A stretch of DNA of 64,000 bases from Prosthecobacter debontii (GTDB taxonomy: Bacteria; Verrucomicrobiota; Verrucomicrobiia; Verrucomicrobiales; Verrucomicrobiaceae): assembly GCA_945869695.1 (NCBI GenBank), contig CAMBPV010000002.1, positions 1-64,000 on the forward strand, in the 5' to 3' direction. This document shows, in pieces, positions 18,957 through 27,180 of this stretch. Numbering within the stretch: the stretch's first letter is position 1; the number at the start of each line of letters is the position of its first letter. The notes under the pieces were generated by a model. That model searched no databases. It was given only the letters and a program-made list of their open reading frames with translations, and had not been told where the DNA came from. Both the position numbers and the translations under genes were made by a program.

Positions 18957-19028
18957 ATTTTTAGGGTGTTCGGGTTGTCGTTACGTTTGCGCTCTCCGGT
19001 AGGGCGCAGGAAATGGGTGTGGGCGAGG

Positions 19029-19346
19029 TCAGGAATACTTCACGTCTTTGCGCGGCTCCATCTCAAAAGCGGTGGACTGCTGTTCGGAGATGTTGGGCTT
19101 CACCACGTCTTCTCTGAATTTGATGTAGTTTGGGTCGTCCTGGGCAATGACGAGCTTATCCATGCTCTCGACTTCGAGGTAAATGAACCACGGCCAGTCG
19201 TCATCCGGGTTTACCCGCTTGCCGGTCCTGACAGTGAGAATCTCGGTGACCTTGAGTAGCTGCATCCGCGCCTTCGACATCATGTCCTCAAACTCATCCG
19301 AGCTCACGTCCGGCTTTATTTTGTAGAGGCTCAGGTAGGCGATCAT
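19029..19346 (-). CDS. Conserved hypothetical protein, possible dimeric alpha-beta barrel
   Basis: A 105-residue soluble protein starting MIAYLSLYKIKPDVSSDEFEDMM and containing WPWFIYLEVESMDKL. The alternation of a beta-strand, an amphipathic helix and further strands resembles small Dabb/NIPSNAP-like ferredoxin-fold proteins, but I see no motif that fixes the family. It lies between nuoA and the glutaredoxin-like gene on the same strand. Function unknown. Confidence 0.65.
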   Translation of the reverse strand: MIAYLSLYKIKPDVSSDEFEDMMSKARMQLLKVTEILTVRTGKRVNPDDDWPWFIYLEVESMDKLVIAQDDPNYIKFREDVVKPNISEQQSTAFEMEPRKDVKYS

Positions 19347-19394
19347 GAAACGGCAAGGAGGCTGACCCCCGGGCAGGGAGTCAAGACGAGAACA

Positions 19395-19769
19395 TCAGTT
19401 CTTCCAATCAAGAGCGCCCTTCTTCCAAGCATAACCATAGGCGAGGAAAAGGATCATGACGAAGGAGAGGGCGGCCCAAAAGATGGACACGCCGTGGACA
19501 GCCACGTAATCCTTGAAAATAACAGCCCAGGGATACAAAAAGACCACCTCGATGTCGAAAAGAACAAAGAGCATGGCCACGATGTAAAATTTGACACTGA
19601 AACGGGGCTGCGCCTCCCCGATCGGGAGCATGCCGCACTCATAAGCAGAGTCCTTCATCTGGCTGCGGGCGGCGGCCTTGCCCAAAAGGACGGAAACGAG
19701 GAGCGTAGCGCCCGCAAAACCGCCTGCGATGAGGATCTGAAGCAGAACTGGAAGGTAGTTTTCTTGCAT
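19395..19769 (-). CDS. nuoA: NADH-quinone oxidoreductase subunit A
   Basis: Membrane subunit of respiratory complex I. From ATG 19769 the protein has 124 residues and three hydrophobic segments. The NuoA signature is clear: KDSAYECGMLPIGEAQPRFSVKFYIVAMLFVLFDIEVVFLYPWA. The conserved Cys of the loop is Cys-48 region (YECG). No other nuo gene is in the window, so this copy is either separated from the main operon or belongs to a second, dispersed complex I set. Confidence 0.95.
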   Translation of the reverse strand: MQENYLPVLLQILIAGGFAGATLLVSVLLGKAAARSQMKDSAYECGMLPIGEAQPRFSVKFYIVAMLFVLFDIEVVFLYPWAVIFKDYVAVHGVSIFWAALSFVMILFLAYGYAWKKGALDWKN

Positions 19770-19835
19770 CGGAGTAAGAGCCTTACAGTTACGCCGGAGG
19801 TGGCCCGGCGTCAAATCACGATCTGGCTGCCAGTC

Positions 19836-20414
19836 TTACATTCCGCCCTTCTTGGCCAGTTCCTGGCTTGCAGCGGAAAGGGAGGAAAGCGGAACGGCAT
19901 GAACGAGTCCCGTGGCAGTGACTTTGAGAAGAACGGTATCGGCACCCTGCATCCCTTCAAAGGTTGCGTCGATTTCCTTGCCAGCTGCATTGGTCCACTT
20001 CTGAGCCGCAGGGGCTCCGCCGGGGGTGGCGGGAGCACCGGTAGGCGCAGCCGGAGGAGGGGTGGCTTGGGCCGTGAAATTGGCACCCTCTTCGATCCAC
20101 TGCTTCAAAAGAGCCAGCTGGGCAGCGTTCATTTTGTTCTTTCCCTTGGGAGGCATGACGTCTTCATCGTCATCCGGGAGGCTGACCGTGATCAACAGAC
20201 TGCTTTTCTGCGGTTCTCCGGCCTTGACCTGCTTTTGCATGTCCTCAAGTCGGTCAATGGCAAAGTCACCCTTGGTTTTGTTCCTTTTGGCCGAATGACA
20301 CTCGGCGCATTTTTGATTGAGAAGGGGGGCAATCTGCTTGGCGTAATCCACAGCGAGAACCTGAGTGGAAACGAACAGGGAGAAAGCGAGGCCAAGTGAA
20401 GCGATGTATTTCAT
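19836..20414 (-). CDS. Secreted c-type cytochrome, planctomycete type
   Basis: A 192-residue exported protein from ATG 20414: signal peptide (MKYIASLGLAFSLFVSTQVLA), then a heme-binding CAECH at residues 36-40 within YAKQIAPLLNQKCAECHS and the distal VMPPKGKNKM segment that supplies the Met ligand, the layout of PSCyt1 domains. A Pro/Ala/Gly-rich linker leads to a C-terminal domain of about 60 residues (GKEIDATFEGMQGADTVLLKV) resembling the SH3-like SHD1/SLA1 homology segments often found in PVC secreted proteins. Role inferred: periplasmic electron transfer. Confidence 0.85.
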   Translation of the reverse strand: MKYIASLGLAFSLFVSTQVLAVDYAKQIAPLLNQKCAECHSAKRNKTKGDFAIDRLEDMQKQVKAGEPQKSSLLITVSLPDDDEDVMPPKGKNKMNAAQLALLKQWIEEGANFTAQATPPPAAPTGAPATPGGAPAAQKWTNAAGKEIDATFEGMQGADTVLLKVTATGLVHAVPLSSLSAASQELAKKGGM

Positions 20415-20476
20415 GAGGATTTGTGAACCGAGACTAGTCAAAAAACGGAAACGAAGCAATTCCGGATTTATTGGGC

Positions 20477-21415
20477 TCAATAAACGGGGGTGATGAGATT
20501 TTGTCCACTGAAGTGGGCGTCGAGGTTTCGGAGACACAGATCGGCCATCGCCTGACGAGTCTCGATCGTTGCGCTGCCGACATGGGGCAGAAGGATGGCG
20601 TTGGGGAGATCCCGGAGTTCCTGGGGCACATGCGGCTCGTTTTCGAAAACATCCAGCCCCGCGCCCTTGATCTGACCTTTTTTCAGCGCCCGAATGAGCG
20701 CAGCCTCATCCACGACGGAGCCTCGCGAAATGTTAATGAGCGTTCCCTCGGGTCCCAACTGGGTCAGAATTTCGGAATCGATGAGGTGATGAGTTTCAGG
20801 CCCACCGGGGCAGGCGATGATGAGGAAATCAGACGCGGCAGCCAGTGCTTCCAGCGTGGAATGGAAGCGGTAGGCCACCCCCTCCTGTTGTTTTCGACCG
20901 GTGTAGGCGATGCGCATCCCGCAGGCTTCGAGCCTTTGCGCGATGGCTTTCCCGATGCGGCCGAGGCCAACGATTCCGGCCGTTTTGTGATTCAAGGCTG
21001 AGGTCAGCGGCGAAGCGGCAGACTCCCATCCTCCGTCCAGTAAGAAACGCTGAGCAGCTGATAGGGCGCGACTGGTCATGAGAACGAGGGCTGTGGCGAT
21101 GTCCGCCACGTCATCGGTCAAAACATCGGGCGTATTGGTGATCCGAATACCGCGTCCTTTGCAGTATCCCACCGGCACCCCATCGTAGCCGACTCCATTC
21201 ACGGTGATGATTTCCAAACTCGGCAATTTCTCCAACAGACTCACAGGAGCCTGAGTTCCTCCGTTTTGGATGATGGCCTGGACGCGAGGACCCACCTCCT
21301 GAATGAGCCCTTCGGGGTCAGCAGATGACACGTAGTCATGGCAAATGAAGTTTTCCGACAAGGGGACCCTGAGAAATTCCGGAAGGGGCGCGAGGATGAG
21401 AAGCTGAGGGAGCAT
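20477..21415 (-). CDS. D-isomer-specific 2-hydroxyacid dehydrogenase
   Basis: A 312-residue NAD(P)-dependent oxidoreductase. Seen: the Rossmann nucleotide site TAGIVGLGRIGKAIAQRL, the substrate-binding NGVGYDGVP, the catalytic Arg in INISRGSVVDEAAL, the Glu in GLDVFENEPHVP and the catalytic His in ILLPHVGSATIETRQAM. The DxxAIRN-like residue after the Gly motif (YTGRK) suggests NADP preference, as in glyoxylate/hydroxypyruvate reductases. The exact substrate cannot be assigned. It sits between two cytochrome c genes on the same strand. Confidence 0.92.
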   Translation of the reverse strand: MLPQLLILAPLPEFLRVPLSENFICHDYVSSADPEGLIQEVGPRVQAIIQNGGTQAPVSLLEKLPSLEIITVNGVGYDGVPVGYCKGRGIRITNTPDVLTDDVADIATALVLMTSRALSAAQRFLLDGGWESAASPLTSALNHKTAGIVGLGRIGKAIAQRLEACGMRIAYTGRKQQEGVAYRFHSTLEALAAASDFLIIACPGGPETHHLIDSEILTQLGPEGTLINISRGSVVDEAALIRALKKGQIKGAGLDVFENEPHVPQELRDLPNAILLPHVGSATIETRQAMADLCLRNLDAHFSGQNLITPVY

Positions 21416-21432
21416 GGATCAGGGGATGACTG

Positions 21433-21870
21433 TTAGAGCGGGGTTTGCAGGTCGGTTGGGGGCATGAGTCGCCCCTCTTTCCCTTCCGGCCAAGGTGCAC
21501 CTTGGAAGATCCAGTCATGGATGAGTTGCTCCTGCTCGCGAGCGATCTTTTCCGGCTTGGGTGGCATGGCCACCGGGTTGTCATGCCCGAGGAGTAAGAC
21601 GCGGTAGAGCAAGCTCTGCTGGGGCGAGCCCGGTTTGATCACCGGTCCACTACGCCCACCCTTCATCGCCAGTGCCCGTGTTTCGAGATTTAGCTGAGCA
21701 AACTGGTAACGGCTATTGTGGCATTCCATGCACTGGCTCTGGAGGATGGGTTTCACCTGGGCAAAAGCGACGGGCTCTTCCGATAGCCGCGTGAGGTTCA
21801 CACAAGATGTCACAGTCACAATCGCCCCCATTGTGATGACAGCGAGGCAGAATCGAATCTTGTTTTTCAT
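21433..21870 (-). CDS. c-type cytochrome lipoprotein
   Basis: A 145-residue exported protein. The N-terminus (MKNKIRFCLAVITMGAIVTVTSC) ends in a lipobox-like VTSC, so Cys23 is probably lipidated. The heme site CMECH is at residues 47-51 in VKPILQSQCMECHNS, with AMPPKPEKIAREQ supplying the likely Met ligand; this is a planctomycete-type (PSCyt1-like) cytochrome. It lies 17 nt upstream of the hydroxyacid dehydrogenase on the same strand and may be co-transcribed with it. Confidence 0.85.
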   Translation of the reverse strand: MKNKIRFCLAVITMGAIVTVTSCVNLTRLSEEPVAFAQVKPILQSQCMECHNSRYQFAQLNLETRALAMKGGRSGPVIKPGSPQQSLLYRVLLLGHDNPVAMPPKPEKIAREQEQLIHDWIFQGAPWPEGKEGRLMPPTDLQTPL

Positions 21871-21997
21871 AGGGTTGGGTTCCAGACGCTCCAGTGTTCC
21901 ACAGAATCAGACATTCCGCTACCATGGTCCGCATGTGACAAAAAGAGGGGATAGATGCCGTCTGTTGCCTTTGGAATCGAACGTGCGATGATGGGCC

Positions 21998-22807
21998 GTG
22001 ATCGATGCTTTGAACGTATTCTTTGCCTGGCCTGGGCGGATATTCATGGGGTTCCTGAGTTACATGGGGCAGCTGGCCTTTTTGTTGAGGGACTTGATCA
22101 CGGCGTTTCAATCGGGCGTCTGGCGGCTGAAATTGGTCGCTCATGAAATTGTTGCGATCGGCTTTGGCTCGCAGGCGGTGGTCATTGTGACAGGAGCGTT
22201 CACAGGTGCGGTCTTCACCTTCCAAACGTATGCGAAATTCAAAGACTTCGGGGTTGAGTCCACCGTCGGTGCCATTGTTTCGGTGGCCCTGTGCCGTGAG
22301 CTGGGACCCGTGCTGGCGGGCTTGATGGTCTCGGGTCGTGTCGGCGCAGCGATGGCGGCTGACATCGGCACCATGAAAGTGACAGAGCAGGTGGATGCGC
22401 TGCGAGTCATGGGCGTTCATCCAGTGGATTACCTCGTGCTCCCTCGCTTCATCGCCATGATGGTCTCGATGCCGCTGCTGGTGGCGGAGTCGATCGCCTT
22501 TGGCTTGCTGGCCTCTTACGTCGTCGCAGTGCACGGATACGGAGTCCCCGAGGCATGGTTTTTAGCTCACATGCGGGAACACACGAACATGCTGGATGTT
22601 GGAATCGGCATGATTAAAGGCTTTGTCTTCGGAGTGATCATCACCATTGTCGCATGTCATCAAGGTTTAAGGGCAGAGAACGGTGCCGTCGGTGTTGGCG
22701 TGGGAACGACCCGCGCAGTCGTGATTTCATCCTTGGCCATGCTAATCTGTAATTTTTTCCTCTCGATTCTTTTGAACTACCTGTCGCCTCTCGGCACGGG
22801 CATGTAA
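21998..22807 (+). CDS. mlaE: MlaE-family lipid ABC transporter permease
   Basis: Membrane permease of a phospholipid (Mla/Mce-type) transport system. The 269-residue protein starts at GTG 21998; the first in-frame ATG would remove the conserved N-terminal helix. Hallmarks are SQAVVIVTGAFTGAVFTFQ, RELGPVLAGLMVSGRVGAAMAADIGTMKVTEQ and DALRVMGVHPVDYLVLPR, the coupling-helix region of the family. It leads a three-gene operon with the ATPase and the MCE-domain protein and presumably moves lipid between inner and outer membrane. Confidence 0.94.
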   Translation: MIDALNVFFAWPGRIFMGFLSYMGQLAFLLRDLITAFQSGVWRLKLVAHEIVAIGFGSQAVVIVTGAFTGAVFTFQTYAKFKDFGVESTVGAIVSVALCRELGPVLAGLMVSGRVGAAMAADIGTMKVTEQVDALRVMGVHPVDYLVLPRFIAMMVSMPLLVAESIAFGLLASYVVAVHGYGVPEAWFLAHMREHTNMLDVGIGMIKGFVFGVIITIVACHQGLRAENGAVGVGVGTTRAVVISSLAMLICNFFLSILLNYLSPLGTGM

Positions 22808-22831
22808 TCGCAGCCGCCTCCCGAAGATTCC

Positions 22832-23593
22832 ATGAGCGCTGACAAAACGGCCCCCTTTATCCAGATCCGGAATCTGAAAAAAAGATTCGGGAATCAGCAG
22901 GTGCTTAGCGGCATCAACCTGGACATCCGTAAAGGAGAAACACTCCTCATCATTGGTCCCAGCGGCGAGGGGAAAACGGTTCTCATCAAGCACGTGATCG
23001 GCCTCCTGCGACCGGATGAGGGCTCGGTCGTCGTCGATGGCGTCGAGGTGAACAAACTGAAGGAGCGCGACCTGGCACCCGTGCGTAAACGGGTGAGCAT
23101 GCTGTTTCAGGGCGGTGCGCTCTTTGATAGCCTGACGGTGGAGCAGAATACCGCTTTTCCTCTCATCGAAGCCGGCGTGCGAGATTCTGCCGAAATCACC
23201 CTTCGGGTCCGTGAAGCTCTGGAGGCCGTCGATCTCTACGAGCACAAACACAAGCTCCCGGTGAACCTATCGGGCGGGATGAGAAAGCGCGCCGGTATTG
23301 CCAGGGCCATCGTCGGCCGGACGCAGTGCATCCTTTACGATGAGCCGAACAGCGGACTCGACCCCATCGTGGCTGATGTCATCGACCGGATGATCCTCCG
23401 CATGCAAAAACGCTACGGAGTCACCTCTCTCGTTGTCACCCACGACATGGGGAGCGTGTTCAAGATTTCAGACCGCGTCGCCTTTCTCAAACGGGGCGTT
23501 ATTCACTTTTTGGGAACCCCGGCCGAGCTAAAGGCCTCGACAGACCCCGAGGTGCGAGATTTCATCGAAGGCCGCTCAGGCATTACCTCTTAG
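22832..23593 (+). CDS. mlaF: MlaF-family ABC transporter ATPase
   Basis: ATP-binding subunit of the Mla-type lipid transporter, 253 residues, cytosolic face. Walker A is GPSGEGKTVLIKH, with Glu in place of the more usual Ser/Cys; the Q-loop is MLFQGGALFDSL, the ABC signature LSGGMRKRAGIARAI, Walker B CILYDEPNSGLDP and the switch His VTHDM. LSGGM followed by RKR is typical of MlaF. It lies 24 nt after mlaE and 52 nt before the MlaD-like gene. Confidence 0.95.
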   Translation: MSADKTAPFIQIRNLKKRFGNQQVLSGINLDIRKGETLLIIGPSGEGKTVLIKHVIGLLRPDEGSVVVDGVEVNKLKERDLAPVRKRVSMLFQGGALFDSLTVEQNTAFPLIEAGVRDSAEITLRVREALEAVDLYEHKHKLPVNLSGGMRKRAGIARAIVGRTQCILYDEPNSGLDPIVADVIDRMILRMQKRYGVTSLVVTHDMGSVFKISDRVAFLKRGVIHFLGTPAELKASTDPEVRDFIEGRSGITS

Positions 23594-23645
23594 TGACCGT
23601 TGACCCACTGCCAAGCAGACACCACACTCACCCTACGCTCACACC

Positions 23646-24683
23646 ATGGAAGATCGCGATAAGAAAACCGAGCTGCTCGTCGGGCTGTTCCTCACCGTTG
23701 GCCTGCTCATGATGGGCATGCTCGTGCTCCAGTTTGGCTCCGTGAAGGACTATTTTAAACGGAGCTACAATCTGCGTGTGAGCTTCCCCGACGCCGCCGG
23801 GATCAAAGACGGCTCACCCATCGTTCTCGGAGGCGCTCGCGTGGGTAAGGTGCTGAATACCCCGAAGCTCAATAGCACCTTCACCGGCGTCATCATCGAT
23901 CTCGAAGTGTCGGAAGGCGTTCAGATCCCCAAAGATGCCGTTTTTCAGATCAAGACCGCGGGACTGATGGGGGACGCCCTGATCGACATCAAACCCACCG
24001 GAGACATCACGAATGACTTTCTAGTGCCCGATCCGAATGTTCTCATCGAGGGCAAAACTAGCGGAATGGGTGATTTGCAAAAGACCGCTGACGACATCGG
24101 GAAAAAGGCCGACGTCGTGCTCGATGACGCGCGAGGAGCCCTGAAGGAAATCAAAGAATCCATGGCTAAAATCAACACAGGCGCGCTCTCGGATGCCACC
24201 ATCAATGACTTCAAAAAGAGCATTGAGCACCTGAGCAGCACGATGAAGCGCGTGGATGAAAAAGTGCTCGGAGAAGAGAACACGGCCAATCTGACCGCTG
24301 CCCTGGCTGACATCAAAGTGGCCGCCGCCGGCTTCAAGACCAGCGCCACAAATCTGTCCGCCGCCTCAGCAAAACTCGGCCCCACGATCGACAAATTAGA
24401 TCCCGTCATCGCCAAGTTTGACAAAGTTTTAACCACCGCTGACGAGGCCCTCGTCGCCATCAAAAAAGGAGCAGAAAGCTTCGGCTTTGCAGGCAAAAAG
24501 CTGAATACCGGAGACGGTCTCCTTCAGGCCCTGATGAGTGACGCCCAGCTCAAGGATGACTTCAAAACTCTCATCGCCAACATGCGGAGAAATGGCGTTG
24601 TCTTTTACAAGGATAACGCGGAGAAAAAACAAGCCGAAGAGGACGCCAAGAAAAAGCCATCCGTCTCACCCTTCCGCCGTTAA
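23646..24683 (+). CDS. mlaD: MlaD-family MCE-domain protein
   Basis: A 345-residue single-pass protein with one N-terminal membrane helix (ELLVGLFLTVGLLMMGMLVLQFG), one MCE domain (residues 40-130, including FPDAAGIKDGSPIVLGGARVGKV and KTAGLMGDALIDIKP) and a long alpha-helical, coiled-coil-like region with repeated Asp/Lys/Ala heptads. The helical extension is longer than in E. coli MlaD and closer to PqiB/Mce-like tunnels, so the needle reaching across the periplasm may be built partly from helices. It ends in a basic tail and overlaps the opposing gene by 4 nt. Confidence 0.9.
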   Translation: MEDRDKKTELLVGLFLTVGLLMMGMLVLQFGSVKDYFKRSYNLRVSFPDAAGIKDGSPIVLGGARVGKVLNTPKLNSTFTGVIIDLEVSEGVQIPKDAVFQIKTAGLMGDALIDIKPTGDITNDFLVPDPNVLIEGKTSGMGDLQKTADDIGKKADVVLDDARGALKEIKESMAKINTGALSDATINDFKKSIEHLSSTMKRVDEKVLGEENTANLTAALADIKVAAAGFKTSATNLSAASAKLGPTIDKLDPVIAKFDKVLTTADEALVAIKKGAESFGFAGKKLNTGDGLLQALMSDAQLKDDFKTLIANMRRNGVVFYKDNAEKKQAEEDAKKKPSVSPFRR

Positions 24684-25510
24684 ACGCGGATCATGTCCTT
24701 TACCACTTGGACCCAGAGAAAAAGGCAGCCGCGCCAGGAGTAACGGAAGAGATCATTCCCCACCGGCTCGATGATGTGCAAGCTGATGTTGTGATTGATC
24801 TGTGAGATCATGTCACGCTCCAAGTAGGACTGCAATTTCTCGGTGTCCTGCTCAGCCAGATCAGAACCGGACAACTGGTTCCGCTCGAGGTAGGCCTCAT
24901 GGGAATCCAACAAGTCCTCCATCGACTCCGCACTCAGGCAGCGGTTCACCAATTGTTTGGGGGAAAACTTCATGGTGAATGAAAAAGGGTAATTTGAGGT
25001 GGTGATGCTCAGCCCGTCATCGGTCCGCGAGGTCAGACTCACGTAGGAGAAGGCAAAACCGTCCTGCTGCGCCAGACTGATCGCTGCCTGGGTCTTCTTT
25101 TCCTCATGATAGAAGAGGCGCATGAAATGGTCCGTCCCGTCCCACATCCAGCCAGTGTCCTCGACCTCCTTGAATCCCTCTTTTTCAGCCTCACTGCTCA
25201 GCGCATCCAAGTCCGGAAAAACGTCTCGGGACGGCGGAAACCGATTTTTGACCTCGCTCTTGATCGGGTAGCGCAGTTGCCTCACGCGTCCCACGATCTC
25301 TAACCACGGTAAAAGGAACCAAACCGCCACACAGGTCGCCCCCACCCAGTGGACACCCCCAGAAAGGGCAAATCCCCCCAGATAACTGGCCCCGAGCAGG
25401 CACAACCAACCCAGCTTCTGGACAAACCGATTCTCAAAGGATCGGCATCCAAAAGCAAAAGCGACCAACGCACCAATGAGCAAAGCGCTTTCTTGCCAGG
25501 ATTGAGACAT
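24680..25510 (-). CDS. Hypothetical membrane protein
   Basis: A 276-residue protein with two to three N-terminal hydrophobic segments (ESALLIGALVAFAFGC, LGWLCLLGASYLGGFALSG, ATCVAVWFLLPWLEIVG) followed by a roughly 190-residue soluble domain rich in acidic residues (FPDLDALSSEAEKEGFKEVEDTGW). A polypeptide tail LFRYSWRGCLFLWVQVVKDMIRV closes it. I do not recognise the family. Its stop overlaps the mlaD stop by 4 nt on the opposite strand, and it diverges from rseP. Confidence 0.6.
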   Translation of the reverse strand: MSQSWQESALLIGALVAFAFGCRSFENRFVQKLGWLCLLGASYLGGFALSGGVHWVGATCVAVWFLLPWLEIVGRVRQLRYPIKSEVKNRFPPSRDVFPDLDALSSEAEKEGFKEVEDTGWMWDGTDHFMRLFYHEEKKTQAAISLAQQDGFAFSYVSLTSRTDDGLSITTSNYPFSFTMKFSPKQLVNRCLSAESMEDLLDSHEAYLERNQLSGSDLAEQDTEKLQSYLERDMISQINHNISLHIIEPVGNDLFRYSWRGCLFLWVQVVKDMIRV

Positions 25511-25609
25511 ACTATTTACGCACCTCTAACGTCAGGATCTATAAAACGTCGATGATGGAACAAATTAAAAAAAACCGCAACCTTTCTGCAAAGAACTAGC
25601 GCGTGTGAT

Positions 25610-25638
25610 TTGCCAGCGCTTCCAGTTGATGGTAGAAT
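25610..25638 (+). promoter_or_regulatory. Sigma70-type promoter upstream of rseP
   Basis: TTGCCA at 25610-25615 and TAGAAT at 25633-25638 are spaced by 17 nt. Initiation near 25645 would give a leader of about 48 nt before the rseP ATG at 25693. It would drive the rseP-ispG-trmB-alkC-like run. Confidence 0.45.
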
Positions 25639-25692
25639 TTATAACTCGACGCTTGTGATCGTCTCAACGTTGATCTGACTCGCTTACATTTT

Positions 25693-27165
25693 ATGGACTG
25701 GTTTTCATCTCTCGGCACTTTCGGCAAAATCCTCAATTTCATCGTCATCCTGTTTGAGGTCATCGTTGTCTTCAATCTGATGATCCTCGTGCATGAATGG
25801 GGCCATTTCCTTGCGGCCCGCTGGAGGGGACTCAAGATCGAAAAGTTCTACATTTGGTTCGGGAAACCCATCTGGAAAAAGACCATCAACAATGTCGAGT
25901 ACGGCCTGGGCAGCATTCCCTTCGGCGGGTTCGTGGCATTGCCGCAAATGGCACCCATGGAGGCGATCGAAGGCGGACAGGAAGGCCTCCGTGAGACTCT
26001 GCCGCCCATCTCACCGATGGATAAAATCATCGTCGCTTTTGCCGGCCCCCTTTTCAGCTTTCTGCTTGCCGCTTTCTTTGCGGTCGTCGTGTGGCAGATC
26101 GGTTATCCCGACCGCCGCGTGCACACCACTCAGATCGGCTGGATCAAACCCGACTCCCCAGCGGAAAAAGCGGGACTCAAAGCAGGAGACACAATCAAGG
26201 CCATCGACGGCGTCGCAGTCACCTCCTGGGACGAGCCGATCAACAGCGTCATCGAGCGCATCGCCTTCGGAAACAATGAAAAACTGGCCTTCACAGTCGA
26301 GCGTCCCGGCGAAGCTAAACTGCTGACCATCCCCACGGGGTTCACCATTGAAAAAGGTGGATTCATCCAACGCACGGGCATGAGGAAAGTTGGCATTGCC
26401 AGCGCTCTGCCAGCCAAGGTTGAAATGGTCATTCCAGATAGCCCGGCTGACCGTGCAGGTCTGAAGGCCGGAGACATCATCGTGAAAGCTGATGGTCAGG
26501 ATGTCTTCAGCCCGTTCGCCATCGACATGATGTTTGATAAAAATGCGGGCCGGCAGGTGAACATCAACGTGAAGCGCAGCACTGAGACACCCAGCATGGT
26601 GTTGGCGGTCGAAAAGCCCAGTGCGCCAGATGGCTTGGAGCCCATGACTGGCATCATTTGGGACAATGCGAAAAATGCCGCCAGCGTGACCTTGGCTCAC
26701 CCGACCCCTGGTAAGCAGCTCGCCACTGCCACTACGATGATGGTGCGCACCATTGGCGGGCTCGTGACCCCCGGTTCGGACATCTCCTTCCAGCACCTCA
26801 GTGGCCCCGTGAAGATTTTCAATCTCTACTACCGCCTCTTCGAGCAACCCGATGGCTGGAGGCTCGTGCTTTGGTTCAGCGTCATCTTGAATGTGAACCT
26901 CGCTCTCTTAAACCTGCTGCCCTTCCCCGTTCTGGACGGCGGGCACATCACCATGGCGCTCATCGAGATCATCCGCCGCAGACCCGTATTGAATTTGAAG
27001 GCGCTGGAGATTTTCCAGACCGCTTGTGCCCTCACGCTCTTTGGTTTCATGATCTATGTCACCTGGTTCGATAGCTGGGATCTTGTGGGCGGTAAGAAAG
27101 ATGTCTCGGAGGAAGTGAAAATCGAAGACATCAAGTTTGCACCCAAGCCGGTTGTGACGCAGTAA
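25693..27165 (+). CDS. rseP: RseP-family site-2 metalloprotease
   Basis: Intramembrane zinc protease (peptidase M50) that cleaves membrane-bound anti-sigma factors or leftover signal peptides. The 490-residue protein has HEWGH at residues 34-38 inside the first membrane helix, two central PDZ domains (roughly 130-230 and 245-335, with PDSPAEKAGLKAGDTI and PDSPADRAGLKAGDII) and the third zinc ligand in LDGGH near residue 414, followed by the last membrane helix. It is about 40 residues longer than E. coli RseP. The start follows no clear ribosome-binding site. ispG begins 15 nt after its stop, a neighbourhood often seen in isoprenoid gene clusters. Confidence 0.95.
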   Translation: MDWFSSLGTFGKILNFIVILFEVIVVFNLMILVHEWGHFLAARWRGLKIEKFYIWFGKPIWKKTINNVEYGLGSIPFGGFVALPQMAPMEAIEGGQEGLRETLPPISPMDKIIVAFAGPLFSFLLAAFFAVVVWQIGYPDRRVHTTQIGWIKPDSPAEKAGLKAGDTIKAIDGVAVTSWDEPINSVIERIAFGNNEKLAFTVERPGEAKLLTIPTGFTIEKGGFIQRTGMRKVGIASALPAKVEMVIPDSPADRAGLKAGDIIVKADGQDVFSPFAIDMMFDKNAGRQVNINVKRSTETPSMVLAVEKPSAPDGLEPMTGIIWDNAKNAASVTLAHPTPGKQLATATTMMVRTIGGLVTPGSDISFQHLSGPVKIFNLYYRLFEQPDGWRLVLWFSVILNVNLALLNLLPFPVLDGGHITMALIEIIRRRPVLNLKALEIFQTACALTLFGFMIYVTWFDSWDLVGGKKDVSEEVKIEDIKFAPKPVVTQ

Positions 27166-27180
27166 TCGTCTCACAAGCCG

